This document shows, piece after piece, positions 24,284-36,615 of a DNA stretch of 64,000 nt. Both the position numbers and the translations under genes were made by a program. Source of the stretch: Tetmemena sp. SeJ-2015. Its lineage: Eukaryota > Ciliophora > Spirotrichea > Sporadotrichida > Oxytrichidae. Position 1 is the first letter of the stretch. Each line of letters opens with the position of its first letter. Under the pieces are notes generated by a model. The model searched no databases. It had not been told where the DNA came from and saw nothing but the letters and a program-made list of their open reading frames with translations. The stretch spans positions 1 to 64,000 of the forward strand of contig JAJKFJ010022785.1 in the NCBI GenBank assembly GCA_027382625.1. The letters run 5' to 3'.

Positions 24284-27200
24284 TCATTCATTATCATCAT
24301 TTCCATGATAAATAATCTTTTCAAAAATGTCAAGGTTTTAAGATTTCTTTTTAGAGGAATCTCTATTCATACTTGCTGAAGAGAAATTATCCTTTTAGTT
24401 AAACAAATTTTCCAAAATTATAGGATTATCAATTATAATATTTTAAAAAGTGCGCATGTAAATTTTTAAATATGCTACATTTTAACAATCTTTTTGTTCA
24501 ATATTTAGAATTTCAATATAGAATTAAATTCTAAAAATATTCCAACTTAATGAGAGTAAACTCAAAAATATTTTCTCGAAACTGTGCTGAGAATGCATGA
24601 TTATTTTTTTAAAGAAAAGTAACGTAAAAATATAAAGTTCATTTTAATCTGGCAAAAACTTGTTTTTTTCAATAGAGAAATTGTAGAAATATTTAATATA
24701 TGCACCAGATATTTTAGAATAGTTTATTTTTAAAATTTAATTAAACTAATTTAAGTTACCTCCTTGCATGAGAGATAAAGTAGAGAGCTTCGTAGTTTTG
24801 CTTATATAAAAAACCATATTTTTAATGCTACTAAACTTAAAAGGTGGATGATTTTTCCTTGATTATAATGAGTTGAACTTTTCGAACAGTTAAAAATATA
24901 AAAACGTCTAAGACTAATCAATTTAAATTTTCAACTCTATTCCAGAAGTATAAGACTCATCACATTTGTACTACTCTTGTCTAGAGGATTTATTTTGAGA
25001 CTATTTTTTAGCTGATTCATAATATTATCTTTCATTTGTGGTATCAATAATTAAAAAACTCTCTTCGAAATTAAATAAATACTATCATTCACATCTTATC
25101 GGTTAGAGTTTTATGAAATCTTTCCAGAAATAAAATATAAATTTATTCTGCCTTGCTAATTTTAACGACTTCATTTAAAATACATTATTTTTTAATTTTA
25201 TACTGACTTAGTTTAGTTTTGTTTCGCTCTATTGACTTATCTTTGCAATTTTCTTTTTACTCTTCCGTTTCTTTACTTTATTGGCACTTTTCACAGGTTA
25301 TTTTAATGCAAGAGTCTCAAGTTAAGAGGGAGTAAGTGGATTAAGTTCTTTATCCTCACTAAGTATTTTTAGTAAAAGCGATTCGCATAAATAATATTAT
25401 TTAATTATTAAATAATTTTAATTTACTTGTCTCTTGCTTAAGTACTTTTTTAATTTCGATAATGAGTTTTCATTTAATTGAAGATCTCCTTTTCTCTGTA
25501 ATGCTTGAAATGATTCAAATTATTTTTATTTTATATGTTTAAACTTTATAAATAAATAAGATGTCCAAGATGTCATATTTTTTGTGGTTCTTTTAGTAAT
25601 AAAAATTGCTCTAAGTCCCATAGAGTAAATTAGATTTTTTAACTATTTATTTAATGACTCTAAAATTTACTCGAATTATTCTTTATAGTTGAGCATCTCG
25701 AGATGAGCTTGGTATTTTATCTCCTACTTCTCAAACTTGCTCTTTTACTAGCAAAGACATATAAGTAGATACACTTTGGGAGCCTTCTTCCTCAACCTAG
25801 TTTTCACTTCTATTATAATGAAGTAGCACCAGTTAATGAAGAAAATGCAATTACCAATTATCACAAAAGCATATAGCATGGCCAGAGTTTCATCTGAAAG
25901 ATACACTGAACTGTCTTAATACTGAGAGTTCTCAGCCATCCACACCGCTGGTTTATTTATAATGAAGAATATCGCAATGTAAAATGTTCCCAAAGATATC
26001 ATTAGTGATAGTCTCTCCAAATGCATCAGAGAATCACTTATAAAGGGTTAGAAATGTTGATGCGCCATCACGAACAAAAATATTATCAAGATCACTACTA
26101 ATTATTTATACATTATAATTTACTAGAGTTTAAACAATGACGCCTTCATTTCTCAAAAATACAGCCATGAAGATAATCATCATTTTTCTGTACACAATTA
26201 CGATATCCCAGTAAAAGAATTTTTGCTTGTAGCCCTTATAAAGGAAACCGTACTTTCTTTTCAAAATCAGAGAATCTAAAAATTTTCTATTTCGAATCAA
26301 TATGATCAAATTTTAATTAAAAATACATAATTTCTAGTAAATTTATTCTCATCCTCATTAAAAGATTTGCTATTGGCTATTTATAATATTTGATCTTCTT
26401 ATTTTGTTGTATTAACTAACTGATATTAATTTTTGTATATCTGTGATAAAATTATTTGATAGTTTTTTTTTATTTAAAATTAATTATTTTTGAGAATATT
26501 TACTTATTAAATTCTTATCTAATCAATTGATAATACAAGTATATTTTTAAGTGCGACAAAAGGAATGCCAAGCCCCCACAACAAAATACTAGGAATAGCA
26601 AACGCCTGACTGTAAAATTTGTGATTATGACTCCAACACACAATCTCCAAGTCCTTAAACAATCTACTCTCTCCTTCGATTGTTTAACATCGGAAATTAG
26701 TATAGCATGTACTAAACAATAGATGGGTGAGCTAAAATCAAATTTATAAAATTCATATTTAAAAATATTTTATCATATTTCAATTAAAATAAAATAAAAA
26801 AATATGACCTAGAATTGTGTGCCCAAAACGTCGATTTGGCGAAGTAAAGTGAGATCTGCAAGCCCTTACTAGATGACTGTGCTTCTTAAATTGGCTATCT
26901 TATATGAGATCTAAGCTAGTAACACACTTGTAGAAAATAAAAAACTTAATTGAGAGATGCGTGAATTATAGTGACTCACACCGCAGTTGAAGAATAAGAA
27001 TATTTTCAATTTCGTAGATACCTATCTCTGTCTAAATTGACAGCTCAACAATTGAAACTTTAAAGAGAGCTATGAGCTTGACTAATATATTATCAGAGAT
27101 ACAGAGATAAGAAGCAAATATATTGAAATGTTTAGATTAGCTGAGAAATTCAAGTTTGTGTTCGAACACTGAAAATTTTACTATAGACTAATTTTCAAGC

Positions 27201-30200
27201 TACTTCCTTGAAATGAAATCTCAAAGTTTGCTCAAGTAGCTTGGTAATGATTTTTTCTTGCGTCTTACATAGTCGAGTAGATTTTTTAGTTTAGCTTAGT
27301 CCGCTGATGGAAGAAATAAACTTTGAAGTTGAGAGGGTGTTACCTTGAAGTTATGTTTTTAAGAGAAGCAGAAGGAAACTCATCATACTTGAGACTCACC
27401 TCATAGATTGCCACATGCATTCATGTAATATGCCAAATTTTATGCCCTCAGTGGTTTTTTAATTCCTTATTATATACCTCCTTTATCTTATTTAGAAAGA
27501 GAGAAACTATAAGGCCTGATGAGAATTTACTAAGCGTTTCAAAGTTCTTGCCTCTTTTAACCATTACAACAAAGAATTTAATTCAAATTAGTCATTAAGT
27601 TATATTAATTTTAGAGTGGAACTATCAGTTCTAATTCCAAAGTATAGCTTTTGAGAAATAATAAATAAAAGAAATTTATTTTGGGATACTTGGCTAAAAT
27701 TTATAGTCTCTCACCTACTATCAATATATAAAAATGAAGATGATAATTATACATGTAATTTGGGAGTTAAGAATACTTATGATGAATAATTTTATTGCAG
27801 ATAATTATTTTATTAGTTATTTAAAATTATTAACTTGCATTAAATTATATTGATCAACCAGGATTTTTTTGAGATCACTATTTTGTTTTAATCAATTAGA
27901 AATTTAAAAATATTTCACTCCATACAACCTTATATAAGATAGTGGCCAAATAAACGCATGGAGCCATGAAGATTGGAATGGATGCGATTATTACCAGTTT
28001 TATGAAGTATATCCTAGTCTGATTAAATAAAAATTAATTTGATTAATTAAATTGGTATAGTCACTTTGCTACTAAGATATGAAACAGTCATAAATATATA
28101 AAAGTCAAAGCTAAAGAGTTATGTGTGCACTGTGGATAATTGCTCAGTCCCAAATAGAAAGCTCTTTATCTCTTCGCTCCAAGAAATTTCGAATACAGAT
28201 ATTATCATAAAAATAATTAAAATCATGAGCAGCTAAACATGGTTTAATAATATCTTAGAGTAGACGCTAAATTAAATTAAAGTTTTAATTATTGCACTAT
28301 AATGAAAAATTATTTAGTTTGAAACAAGGTTTAGTGAAATTGAACTAGTCAGCAGCACCAGCAAGAAATAAAATAAAGAGTTGAATATGTCAATAATACC
28401 AGGAGTGCAATTTAATTAAGTAAAATTTTTAATTTAAATTAAGCCAAGCGCTACAAAAATAAGTCTGACTATATTGACTAGCCGTGATGGGCATCGAGCG
28501 CACTTAAACGAAGAGACTCTTGAGTAAAATATTTATAGTATCCATCCTTACAGTCATTACATAAGATTCCTTAATATTCTTATGAGCATTGATCATCTGA
28601 AATTGTTTATTGATCTGAGCTTATTCCGATACAAGCTTCAGCATAAAAGCATTCATCAAATTAGAAGGAAAAAATTCAAAATAAATAGATAAAAATCATA
28701 TTGATAAATCTTATCTGAAGTGTTTGAAGCCCTCCAAAAACCAGGGTTCGGCCAAATTTACGATCCACCAGGGCAGCTCGCTTTCCCTTGGGGACAAGAA
28801 TTGCAACTTAAAGTAAATATATATTTCTTATTATAACTGCCAGGAGAAGTATAATCAATTAAAATAGAAAAGAAGTTTGCTGTTCTAATGAATAGGTATT
28901 TTCTGGGCAATCGACACATTTACCTGCAGTTGTAAGTTGCTCAATAAAAAATAGTCACCAGTCAAACAATTTCTGAGGTTTATAATAATGTGAAGATTAA
29001 GATTGCCTAGATTATTGTAATACTTAAAATTCTTGTTAGGTATGCTATCCTCATCTATGGCCTCTGATTTTATTGCAATGCTATAGTTTAGTCCTGGAGT
29101 GCCTGTAAATTAAACCCCATGAATATTAAAAACGCCATTACTTGCTGTGAATTGATTAAGACCTTCTAATATTGGGGAGTATATTGAGGAGGTTGAAGTT
29201 TGATTAAAAATATTTGATAATCACTTTCAACATAAATGAGAATCGAGGACTGGTTAACAGATGTCACTATTTAACTATATTTATCAACTACAGCGAAGAA
29301 TGCTGAAGGGAGAGTGTCTCCACTTTTATGATTTTCTAGGTATAGTTAATTTAAACTTAGTTGCTAGATTTTCGTATTTTCTAAATATCTTGCCTATAAA
29401 TATTAATTTGGCATTCTTTCTTCTCCAAATTGATGTATACCTCTCTCATCTTGCATTTTGTGTTTGGCAGATTAAGAAATCAAAAGCCTAGAGGATCTTA
29501 GTAAAATTTATGCATCGAATGTTTCCTCTTCTATTATTGCTAATCAGGATTTTAAACGATAGTAAAAAATTAATTTTTACATGAAAACATGTATCTCACA
29601 ATATTTGAAGGCTCTGAGCAAGTGTTGCTTGATCTGGTCCATACAATGCAGCTCAATTTTTTGAGAACAGGACCTGACTATTGAAGTAAACTACAGGATC
29701 TACTCCTTCATGATAAATTGCTCCTCCATAACTATAAGCATAGTTGTTTGTGAAAGTGTTATTGTTTCTGAAATAGAAGTATATAATTATAATATGCATA
29801 TGTTTTACATTTTACCTCTTTAATTTTAATCAAAATAGTGTTTTTCCAAAATAATTTTTTCTCAATAAAACTTCTTATTTGCTAAATTATTGATTGGCAA
29901 CCTATCATTTTTTATTGGAGTAATTATTATAATTTAATAATTTATTACCTTCTTTTAAGGGCTTTTTATTAAATTAAATAAAATGAAATTATACCTTACT
30001 CTTTAATGAAAAGACTATTTTTAATAAATTTAAATTTCACTAAAGTAGCATAGAAAATTGTGTTGACATTGAAGAATATTGCGCCTCCGTAACCTCTTTA
30101 ATTAAAAAAGGTGCTGCCTCTAACGACAGCTGTGGACAACTTCACATAGTCTGCATTATTTGAATCAAAGTAGTTCCCACTCAAAGAAAGAAAAGTATTA

Positions 30201-33200
30201 TTTCAATCAAATTATTATTGTTGACAATTAAATTATTGAATGCTTTATAAAATGTGAGGCTTTGTAGATTAAGCCCCCTCTGAAGCTTGATTAATTAATT
30301 TATTATAATTAAACACACTTCAGCAACCGATTTTTATTACTCTTCTTCAAATATCTTTTCCATCTTCATATGTGAATTTGAATATCTAGTTAATCCGAAC
30401 TACGCAGTCTTACAAAAATATTATAAAGATTTAAGTGCTATGAAATACTGATTTATTCTTAACAATCCCAAAACCCATTTAATTTATTAATAAATTAATT
30501 ATATTCTTTAAAAATCTCAACAATAAATTGACTCAATGTAATGCCTTGAAAAAATAAAATGAGGGCTGTCAAGAAACAAAGCTCCACCGGATAAAGCATT
30601 GCAATTAATGAACGTTGAATTAATGATTTTGTATGTAGCAGTCTAAGCGTTTACATACACATTAAGGTAAAAAATTAAAAGATTTGCTTTTTTCTTTTCA
30701 ATATAGATAGCTCCACCTCGAAAAGCTCGCAGATTTTTGAATGTAGAATTTTATATGAGAATTTGGCTACAGTCACTGCAGTATTATTTTAACTTTTCTT
30801 TGCAGTAAAAAGCACCTCCATCATCAACTTAAAATGCTCCTTAATCATGAAATACTGAGTTGTAAATTGATATTGTGATCTGAAGTGCGTATATTAAATT
30901 GAAAGCGTATTCGCTCGAGAAACTGCAATTTGAAATGACTAAATTGCAAGAGTAGGTTCCTTCAGCATAGATATCGTTTCCTTAATCGTAACTCCAATTT
31001 TCAATGAAGACTGAGTTATTTATTTGCACTAGTTTAAAGTTTTGAGCATAAATGGCTCCTCCTAAGAAGGATACGCTTTGAAAAAAAGTGCTTTAAATAA
31101 TATATGCAGTTCTAGATTATAAGCGTACTTTTGCCAAATATGTGAATTGAACCTCCTCCTTCTTAAGAATAGCTTGTCGCATTATTGTTAAATATTTATC
31201 GTAAATTAGTATGAACTGAAGCAAATAATTTATTGAAAACAGAACATAATTTTTATAAATGAGTTGAATATATATAAGTCTAGCAGTTGAAATAATTTCA
31301 ATTGTAAAAAATATTAAACTTTTCAATCATTTTTATTTAAGTATAAAACTCTAAGAAATTAAATCCTTACAGAGAGCGCTTATTTAAAAATTTATGTGTC
31401 GTAAGTTAGGTTAAAGGGCTTTTTTAAAAGTATCATAGTATACGAGGCACATCTAGCTCCTGTAAGATACTTTATATGATTAAAGATGAATATTTTACTA
31501 ACTTTGGTTGGTTATAGCATAAAAAGCAGGTAGCACGTAGCGATGTTTGCCATGAACCTGCAATACTCCATTAATTATTGAGACTAATTAACGATTTTAA
31601 TAATTGTCAATTATATTTTAAACTTTGTATTTAAGAAATAGAGAACTAAGTATTGAAGATTTGGATGGTGGAGCCCTGAATTACTTAAATAAAGTCTCCC
31701 TTTATATTCTCGCTCTTGCTTAAGAAGTAGTATGAGTAAGACCTCGAAGTTTAATAAAATTTTGTAGAACGAGCAATTGGAGATGGTTACATTTGAGAAA
31801 TCGATAAGGAAGTTGCTGCTCTCTTCCTTTGCTTAGTTGTCTTCAAAAATACTGTCTTTAATCACAGCTTTTGAATAAATCAGACTAATTCCATTTCGAA
31901 AGGAGGTGTTTTAATTTAAAAGTTATTCTTGAAGATGCTGGATAAGATACTGATGTTTATAAAACATATATATTTTTGGAAGAGGAGGAGCCCAGAATAT
32001 CAATCACAGAGGAATCAAGCAGCGAATAGTTGTTCAAGAAACTGCTATTCGAAATCACTATTAATTTTAAATCGTAACATAAGAATCTGAGAGAAGACTT
32101 ATTACTCCACCCTTTACAGATAATTATTTATGAATATGAGGGGGTGATAATCTTGCAAAGATAGCATTTATAAATAATTAATTCATCCTATTTAAATATG
32201 CTTTAAAAAGAGTGAGCGCCAATTAAAATTAGAAAATTATAAATAATTTAGATTTATAAAATATTCAGGACATCATTTTTATTTTAAAACTAAAATCCCT
32301 CACAAAATCTTCCTACTATAATTTTTAAAACAGGCTAATTTTTATCAAAAAGATAATCAAATTTTGTTATCTTAGAGATGTTTTTTTTAACTGAGAATAA
32401 ATTTAACTCCCTGAAATATTCAGTTGCAAAATTATTGAGAAAGTTACAAAGAGATATCTAAGCAGAGGAAAACTCAGATAATAGCAATTCAATTTAAAAT
32501 AGTTTTTAAGATCCTAAAAACTTAAAATTGAAAATACTCCCCCTTTCTGTGCTGAGTTAGCATAGAATGAGGAGGTTTAAAGTACAACATTAGCGGATAT
32601 TGCTCTAATGACTCCACCGTTGACTCCTTGGTTTTTCTTGAAAGTTGAGTTTACAACTGTAAGGCTCGAATCTTTCAAGATTATAGTGGAACCCAAAATT
32701 TTAGAAGAACAGTTAGCAATAGTTACTCCAATCATCTCCACCAAATATGCTCTCTCAAAGTAGAACTGAGAGTCAATACTCAAATCATTGTATGAATTTA
32801 AACTTAACTGAGTAATAGGGCAACTGAAATTTAATGCCATTTTTTAAAATATTGATTTAAATTGATGTTTGAGAGTTGAATTTTAGACTGATCGTAACTT
32901 GAACTAGAGTAAATGCAGAGCCAGAATAAGAGGAAAAGTCCCTGAAAGAAGAATTGGAAATTATTAGGGAGCTGAAATCCTTTAGATAAAATACACCCCC
33001 TTATAGCGAAGATTGAGTCTACGTTTTAAAAAAAGCCAAATTATATGTTATGAGGGATTAACTGATGTTCAGTGCTAATTAAGAGTTCTCCGAATAGAAA
33101 GCTCCTCCATTTTAAGCTTTGGCTTTTTGAATATTACTGCCTAACCCATAGAAGATAAATTTCTATTCCAGAAGTTGATTTTATGAGCTCTCTTTAAAAT

Positions 33201-36087
33201 ATGCAACGCCTCCGTTTTAAGATGCTGTTGAGTTAAGAATAGATAGATTTCTTAGTTTTAAAATAAAAATGTTAGCCTTGAGATCCCTCGCCGAAGTAAA
33301 AAACTCCTCCAACAACTGCACTGTTATTTTCAAAATGGCTCTCGTATTAGTAATTAAAAATTCTTTGATTGATTAATCAAAGTGAATTTTCTGCAATAAA
33401 ATTTTAAGTGAATGAAATCCTAAATATATTGATGAATCTGGTTTAGATTTAGATGCTTGTATTTGACAATAGCATTTAAAGACAATTTTAATATTAGGAT
33501 GATATTATTTTGGAATCTATGTATTGCTATTTTATTTGACTAAAACATAAGCAATGAACTAACATACTTAAATAAGTATTCGAATAAGATTTTGATTAAG
33601 TTATCTTAAGGAGAAAAATCTTTTGTTTGGCAAAATAAGAAAAGAGCTATGTTTAAATATCTCTTAATTTTCTGCTCATTAAACCTTTTCCATTATTTAA
33701 GTTTTCATTGAGAAAATAAAATTAATCACTGCTTTCTTTTGCTTTATTACTCCTCCCTGAGATGCGTTGTTGTTAGTAAAAATAGAATCTTGATCTGTGA
33801 GGGTGGTAGAAATCAAATTAAAGATGGCTCCTCCTCCTTTTTCATTTTTAGAAGAACAGAAATTGTTAAATTTATTTCTTTGAGAAGTAACCATTTTAGT
33901 CAAAGTCACTGATATCAAACTAGGCTGAGTGCATTTAAGAATACCAGAAATTGCTGAATAAAAAATAATAAAAAAGTGTACAAAATAATTTAAGACACTA
34001 AAATATATTTTATATTTAAAAAACATATCAATTTTTAAAAAGCAAATATAATATAAGAATAATATTTTTAAAAGAATTTAAAAATAAATTTTTTAATAAA
34101 TTTTTGTAATAAATATCTTAAAATTTAATAACTGATAACAAAATAAATTTATGCTTAAGTATCTTACTAGAAAGAATTATCTAATAGATTTAGATTGAGA
34201 CTGGGAGAGCTCAAATCTAAAAGTATTCCATTTCCTGCTGCTGAAAGCATGTTCAAGAAATTAATAAATAAAATTGAAATAACTTCCACTCACTAGAATT
34301 TTAAAAAATACATAAATTTCTTAGTAGCATTAATCTGATTAGTCAGCAAAGAATATAAGTCGACTCCCTAGATTCCAAAAGTTTAAATTATTTAATTACT
34401 GATTTTAAAATGCCATTTTTGTAATTAAGTTATTGCAAAAAGTATCCTCAATTTTATTATCTTACAACTATAGATCCTGATGAAATTTAAAAGTTGAATT
34501 AAAATAATGAACTCTTATTTTTCTTTAAAAAAAATGATTTTGAATCTATTATAATTGAAAATAAGGATAGAATTAAAGTTGGATCTCTCTATCTGTAAAG
34601 TGAAGTTAATTCCTATGGGTATTTTGAAGATGGACTATGGGCCAAAATTAATCTCTGAAAAATTACTATCTTGAATTATCAATTCATAGAACTAAACACT
34701 ATCAGGGACGCTGATTAATTGAGACTGGGTACAAAGACTTCGCAAGTTTGAAAAACTAGAGCCACTTATTTAAATCCTTAGCTTTATTGTAAGATTTTAA
34801 GGTATGCTAATTAAGCCAGGTGTGGCAATTTTATACAATCAAATTAAAAATACAGAAAATAATTAAATGTGGCTTAATAAGTGCAATCCATTAAATCATC
34901 TGTTATATTTTGAAGCGTCAAGTTCTAAACATTGATTTTATGAAACATATATTATCCGTTCAGCCCAGATTTTTTCACTACTGGCTAGAGAGCCAGGTTT
35001 TCAATTAAGTAGCCACTGCTTTTAGTTTTTTTACAGAACTTTAGAGAATTAGCTTCAAATCCATCCATTATTGGCATGTTGCAGTCCATGAACTTCACTA
35101 CAATTGTGGGATTTAATAAAGTAAATTACCTTTTTTTTTTGACATTTTTGTAGCAATACTCGGCCGACAAGGAGCGCTTACAGTACCAAGTCTTAACCCA
35201 GATGGCAAGTGCTTCGTCCTCGTTCGTCCAGGACTTACAGAAGGAAACTGAAAAGTTTTTGAAAAATCGAGGCTGAACGTATAATATATAAGTTTATTAC
35301 AGATAATTTTACAAAATTCATTGAAAATTTTTTATAATTAAAAACTTCCGAAGTGAAATTTAAATTAAATAAATTAAGTTAAATGATTTGTAGAAATTAG
35401 CTCGAAGTTTCCACATTTAAGATTCCTTCTTTATACTTAAAGCTTTCCAAGTTCTAGTAAATTAAATTGTTGAAGTTTATTGTTTAATATTATGAAGAAG
35501 GTATCTCTTAATAAAAAATAGATTTATTAGTTATACTCCTCAGCATTCGCGATTCTTTACTTTAAATATTAGATTTTGGGTTACTCCTATATTTATTGCT
35601 TTTAATTTAAGTTGTGTCTTATTTTATAGTCTAATAGTAATTCAGGTCTACAGCACTAACATATCATTTAAGTGAATTTTATAATGAGAAATAAAATGAA
35701 ATTCGTGAGTTAGACTTCATAAATTATTTTTTTTTCTCCAAAATAAGTAGCATTAAAATAAAAGCGTCTACTTTACCTTAATTTCCATTAAAATATCTTT
35801 CAAGCAAGCCTCTCAATTTAATTCAATGTTTTTGCAATCTAAATGGTGTAAATATTTTTTAAGAAATAAGAAAATGGATAGTCTATAATTCGTATGTTCC
35901 CTGTGGAATTAATTTAAAATATCCCTATTTGCTTAGAGGAATGAACTATAGTCAACTATAAATATTTACCATGATTGATAAATTCTTATTCTTCCTCTAA
36001 TCTTTGAAGATCGTTGAGGTTGTAGGTTAATGCACGGCATATTATGAAAGATTGTAATAGAATGTGTAATGTTGTTTTGTAAATCAT
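24284..36087 (-). CDS. Giant beta-helix/cysteine-rich multi-pass membrane protein, tandem copy C
   Basis: Start at the ATG 36085-36087 (MIYKTTLHILLQSFIICRA, signal peptide). Beta-helix exons are well seen at 32,577-32,840: FERAYLVEMIGVTIANCSS, then NSTFKKNQGVNGGVIRAIS, then SSFYANSAQKGGVF; another at 33,740-33,850 has NNNASQGGVIK. Cysteine block 28,720-28,805 (CNSCPQGKASCPGGSQIWPNPGFWR). Membrane exons 25,690-28,520. The tail is open from the last helix to the TGA at 25085 in one frame, with FQALQRKGDLQLNENSLSKL and a Lys-rich stretch (KKRKSKKKIAK). Comparison with copy B indicates further exons: SSRQEQYKCDESYTSGIEL near 24,950, and a last exon ending LDIFEKIIYHGNDDNE then TGA at 24284-24286. 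Splicing between these tail exons is inferred. Plasma-membrane or surface protein by architecture; substrate unknown. Confidence 0.72.
26760..27480. mobile_element. Copy C-specific insertion of about 0.7 kb
   Basis: Copies A, B and D have only about 50-60 bp between the exon ending in SLFLN and the exon beginning AHPSIV. Copy C has about 750 bp, with a more balanced core (about 26,815-27,460). Contains several local inverted pairs (for example agctacttccttgaaatg ... caagtagctt near 27,200-27,242). No coding potential recognised and no clean target duplication found, so the ends are approximate. Confidence 0.5.
34956..35280 (+). mobile_element. MITE copy 3
   Basis: 325 bp with intact ends CCGTTCAGCCC ... 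GGCTGAACG, in an intron near the 5' end of copy C. Shares GGAGCGCTTACAGTACCAAG and the TCCTCGTTCGTCCAGG core with copy 1. Best-preserved member together with copy 1. Confidence 0.8.
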
Positions 36088-36615
36088 TAAGTTATATATT
36101 TAATTATAGGATAAGATTTTTGTGAATGTGCTCCAATCACTCTAATTTAACTAGATATCAATCAGCTTGAAACTACTACCTGTCAATATTTCATCTTATT
36201 AAAACTTATTAACCTTATCACGTAATACTTCTGATCATATTATTCGTTCAGCCCCGATTTTTGACTACTGGCTAGGAAGCTAGCTTTTACAGTAAGTAGC
36301 CACTGTTATCAATCTTTTTACTTATTTTTAGAGGAGAAGCTTCAAAACCATATATAATTGCCATGTTGGTCAAGAATGATCCGTATAATTGTGGGATTTA
36401 ATAAAGTAAAATTACCTTTTTTTTTTTTAATTTTTCTAGCAATACTCGGCCAACAAGACAAGAGCCTCGCCCTCGTTCGTCCAAGCTTTACAGAAGGAGG
36501 CTTGATTTTTAAAAAAAGAAATCGGGTCTGAACGTATAATAATTGCTAATAAATATTGAAAGTTAATATTGTAATCTTTCGTGAAATATGATTAATTTTC
36601 AAATGGTAAGTATGT
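36088..36615. other. Intergenic spacer C/D
   Basis: Short spacer between the copy C start and the copy D 3' end. Mostly occupied by a MITE (36245-36534), which separates the copy C start codon from the partly conserved upstream motif at 36,550-36,570. Confidence 0.5.
36245..36534 (+). mobile_element. MITE copy 4, upstream of copy C
   Basis: About 290 bp, CGTTCAGCCCCGATTTTT at the left and ATCGGGTCTGAACG at the right, followed by TATAAT. Internally shortened: the GCGCTTACAGTACC core is missing while CTCGTTCGTCCAAGCTTTACAG is kept. Confidence 0.78.

Noticed and set aside
32577..34026. Separate small genes at the 87- and 109-residue ORFs
   Set aside because: They continue through TAA/TAG as Gln and align with exons of the other array copies, so they are exons of copy C.
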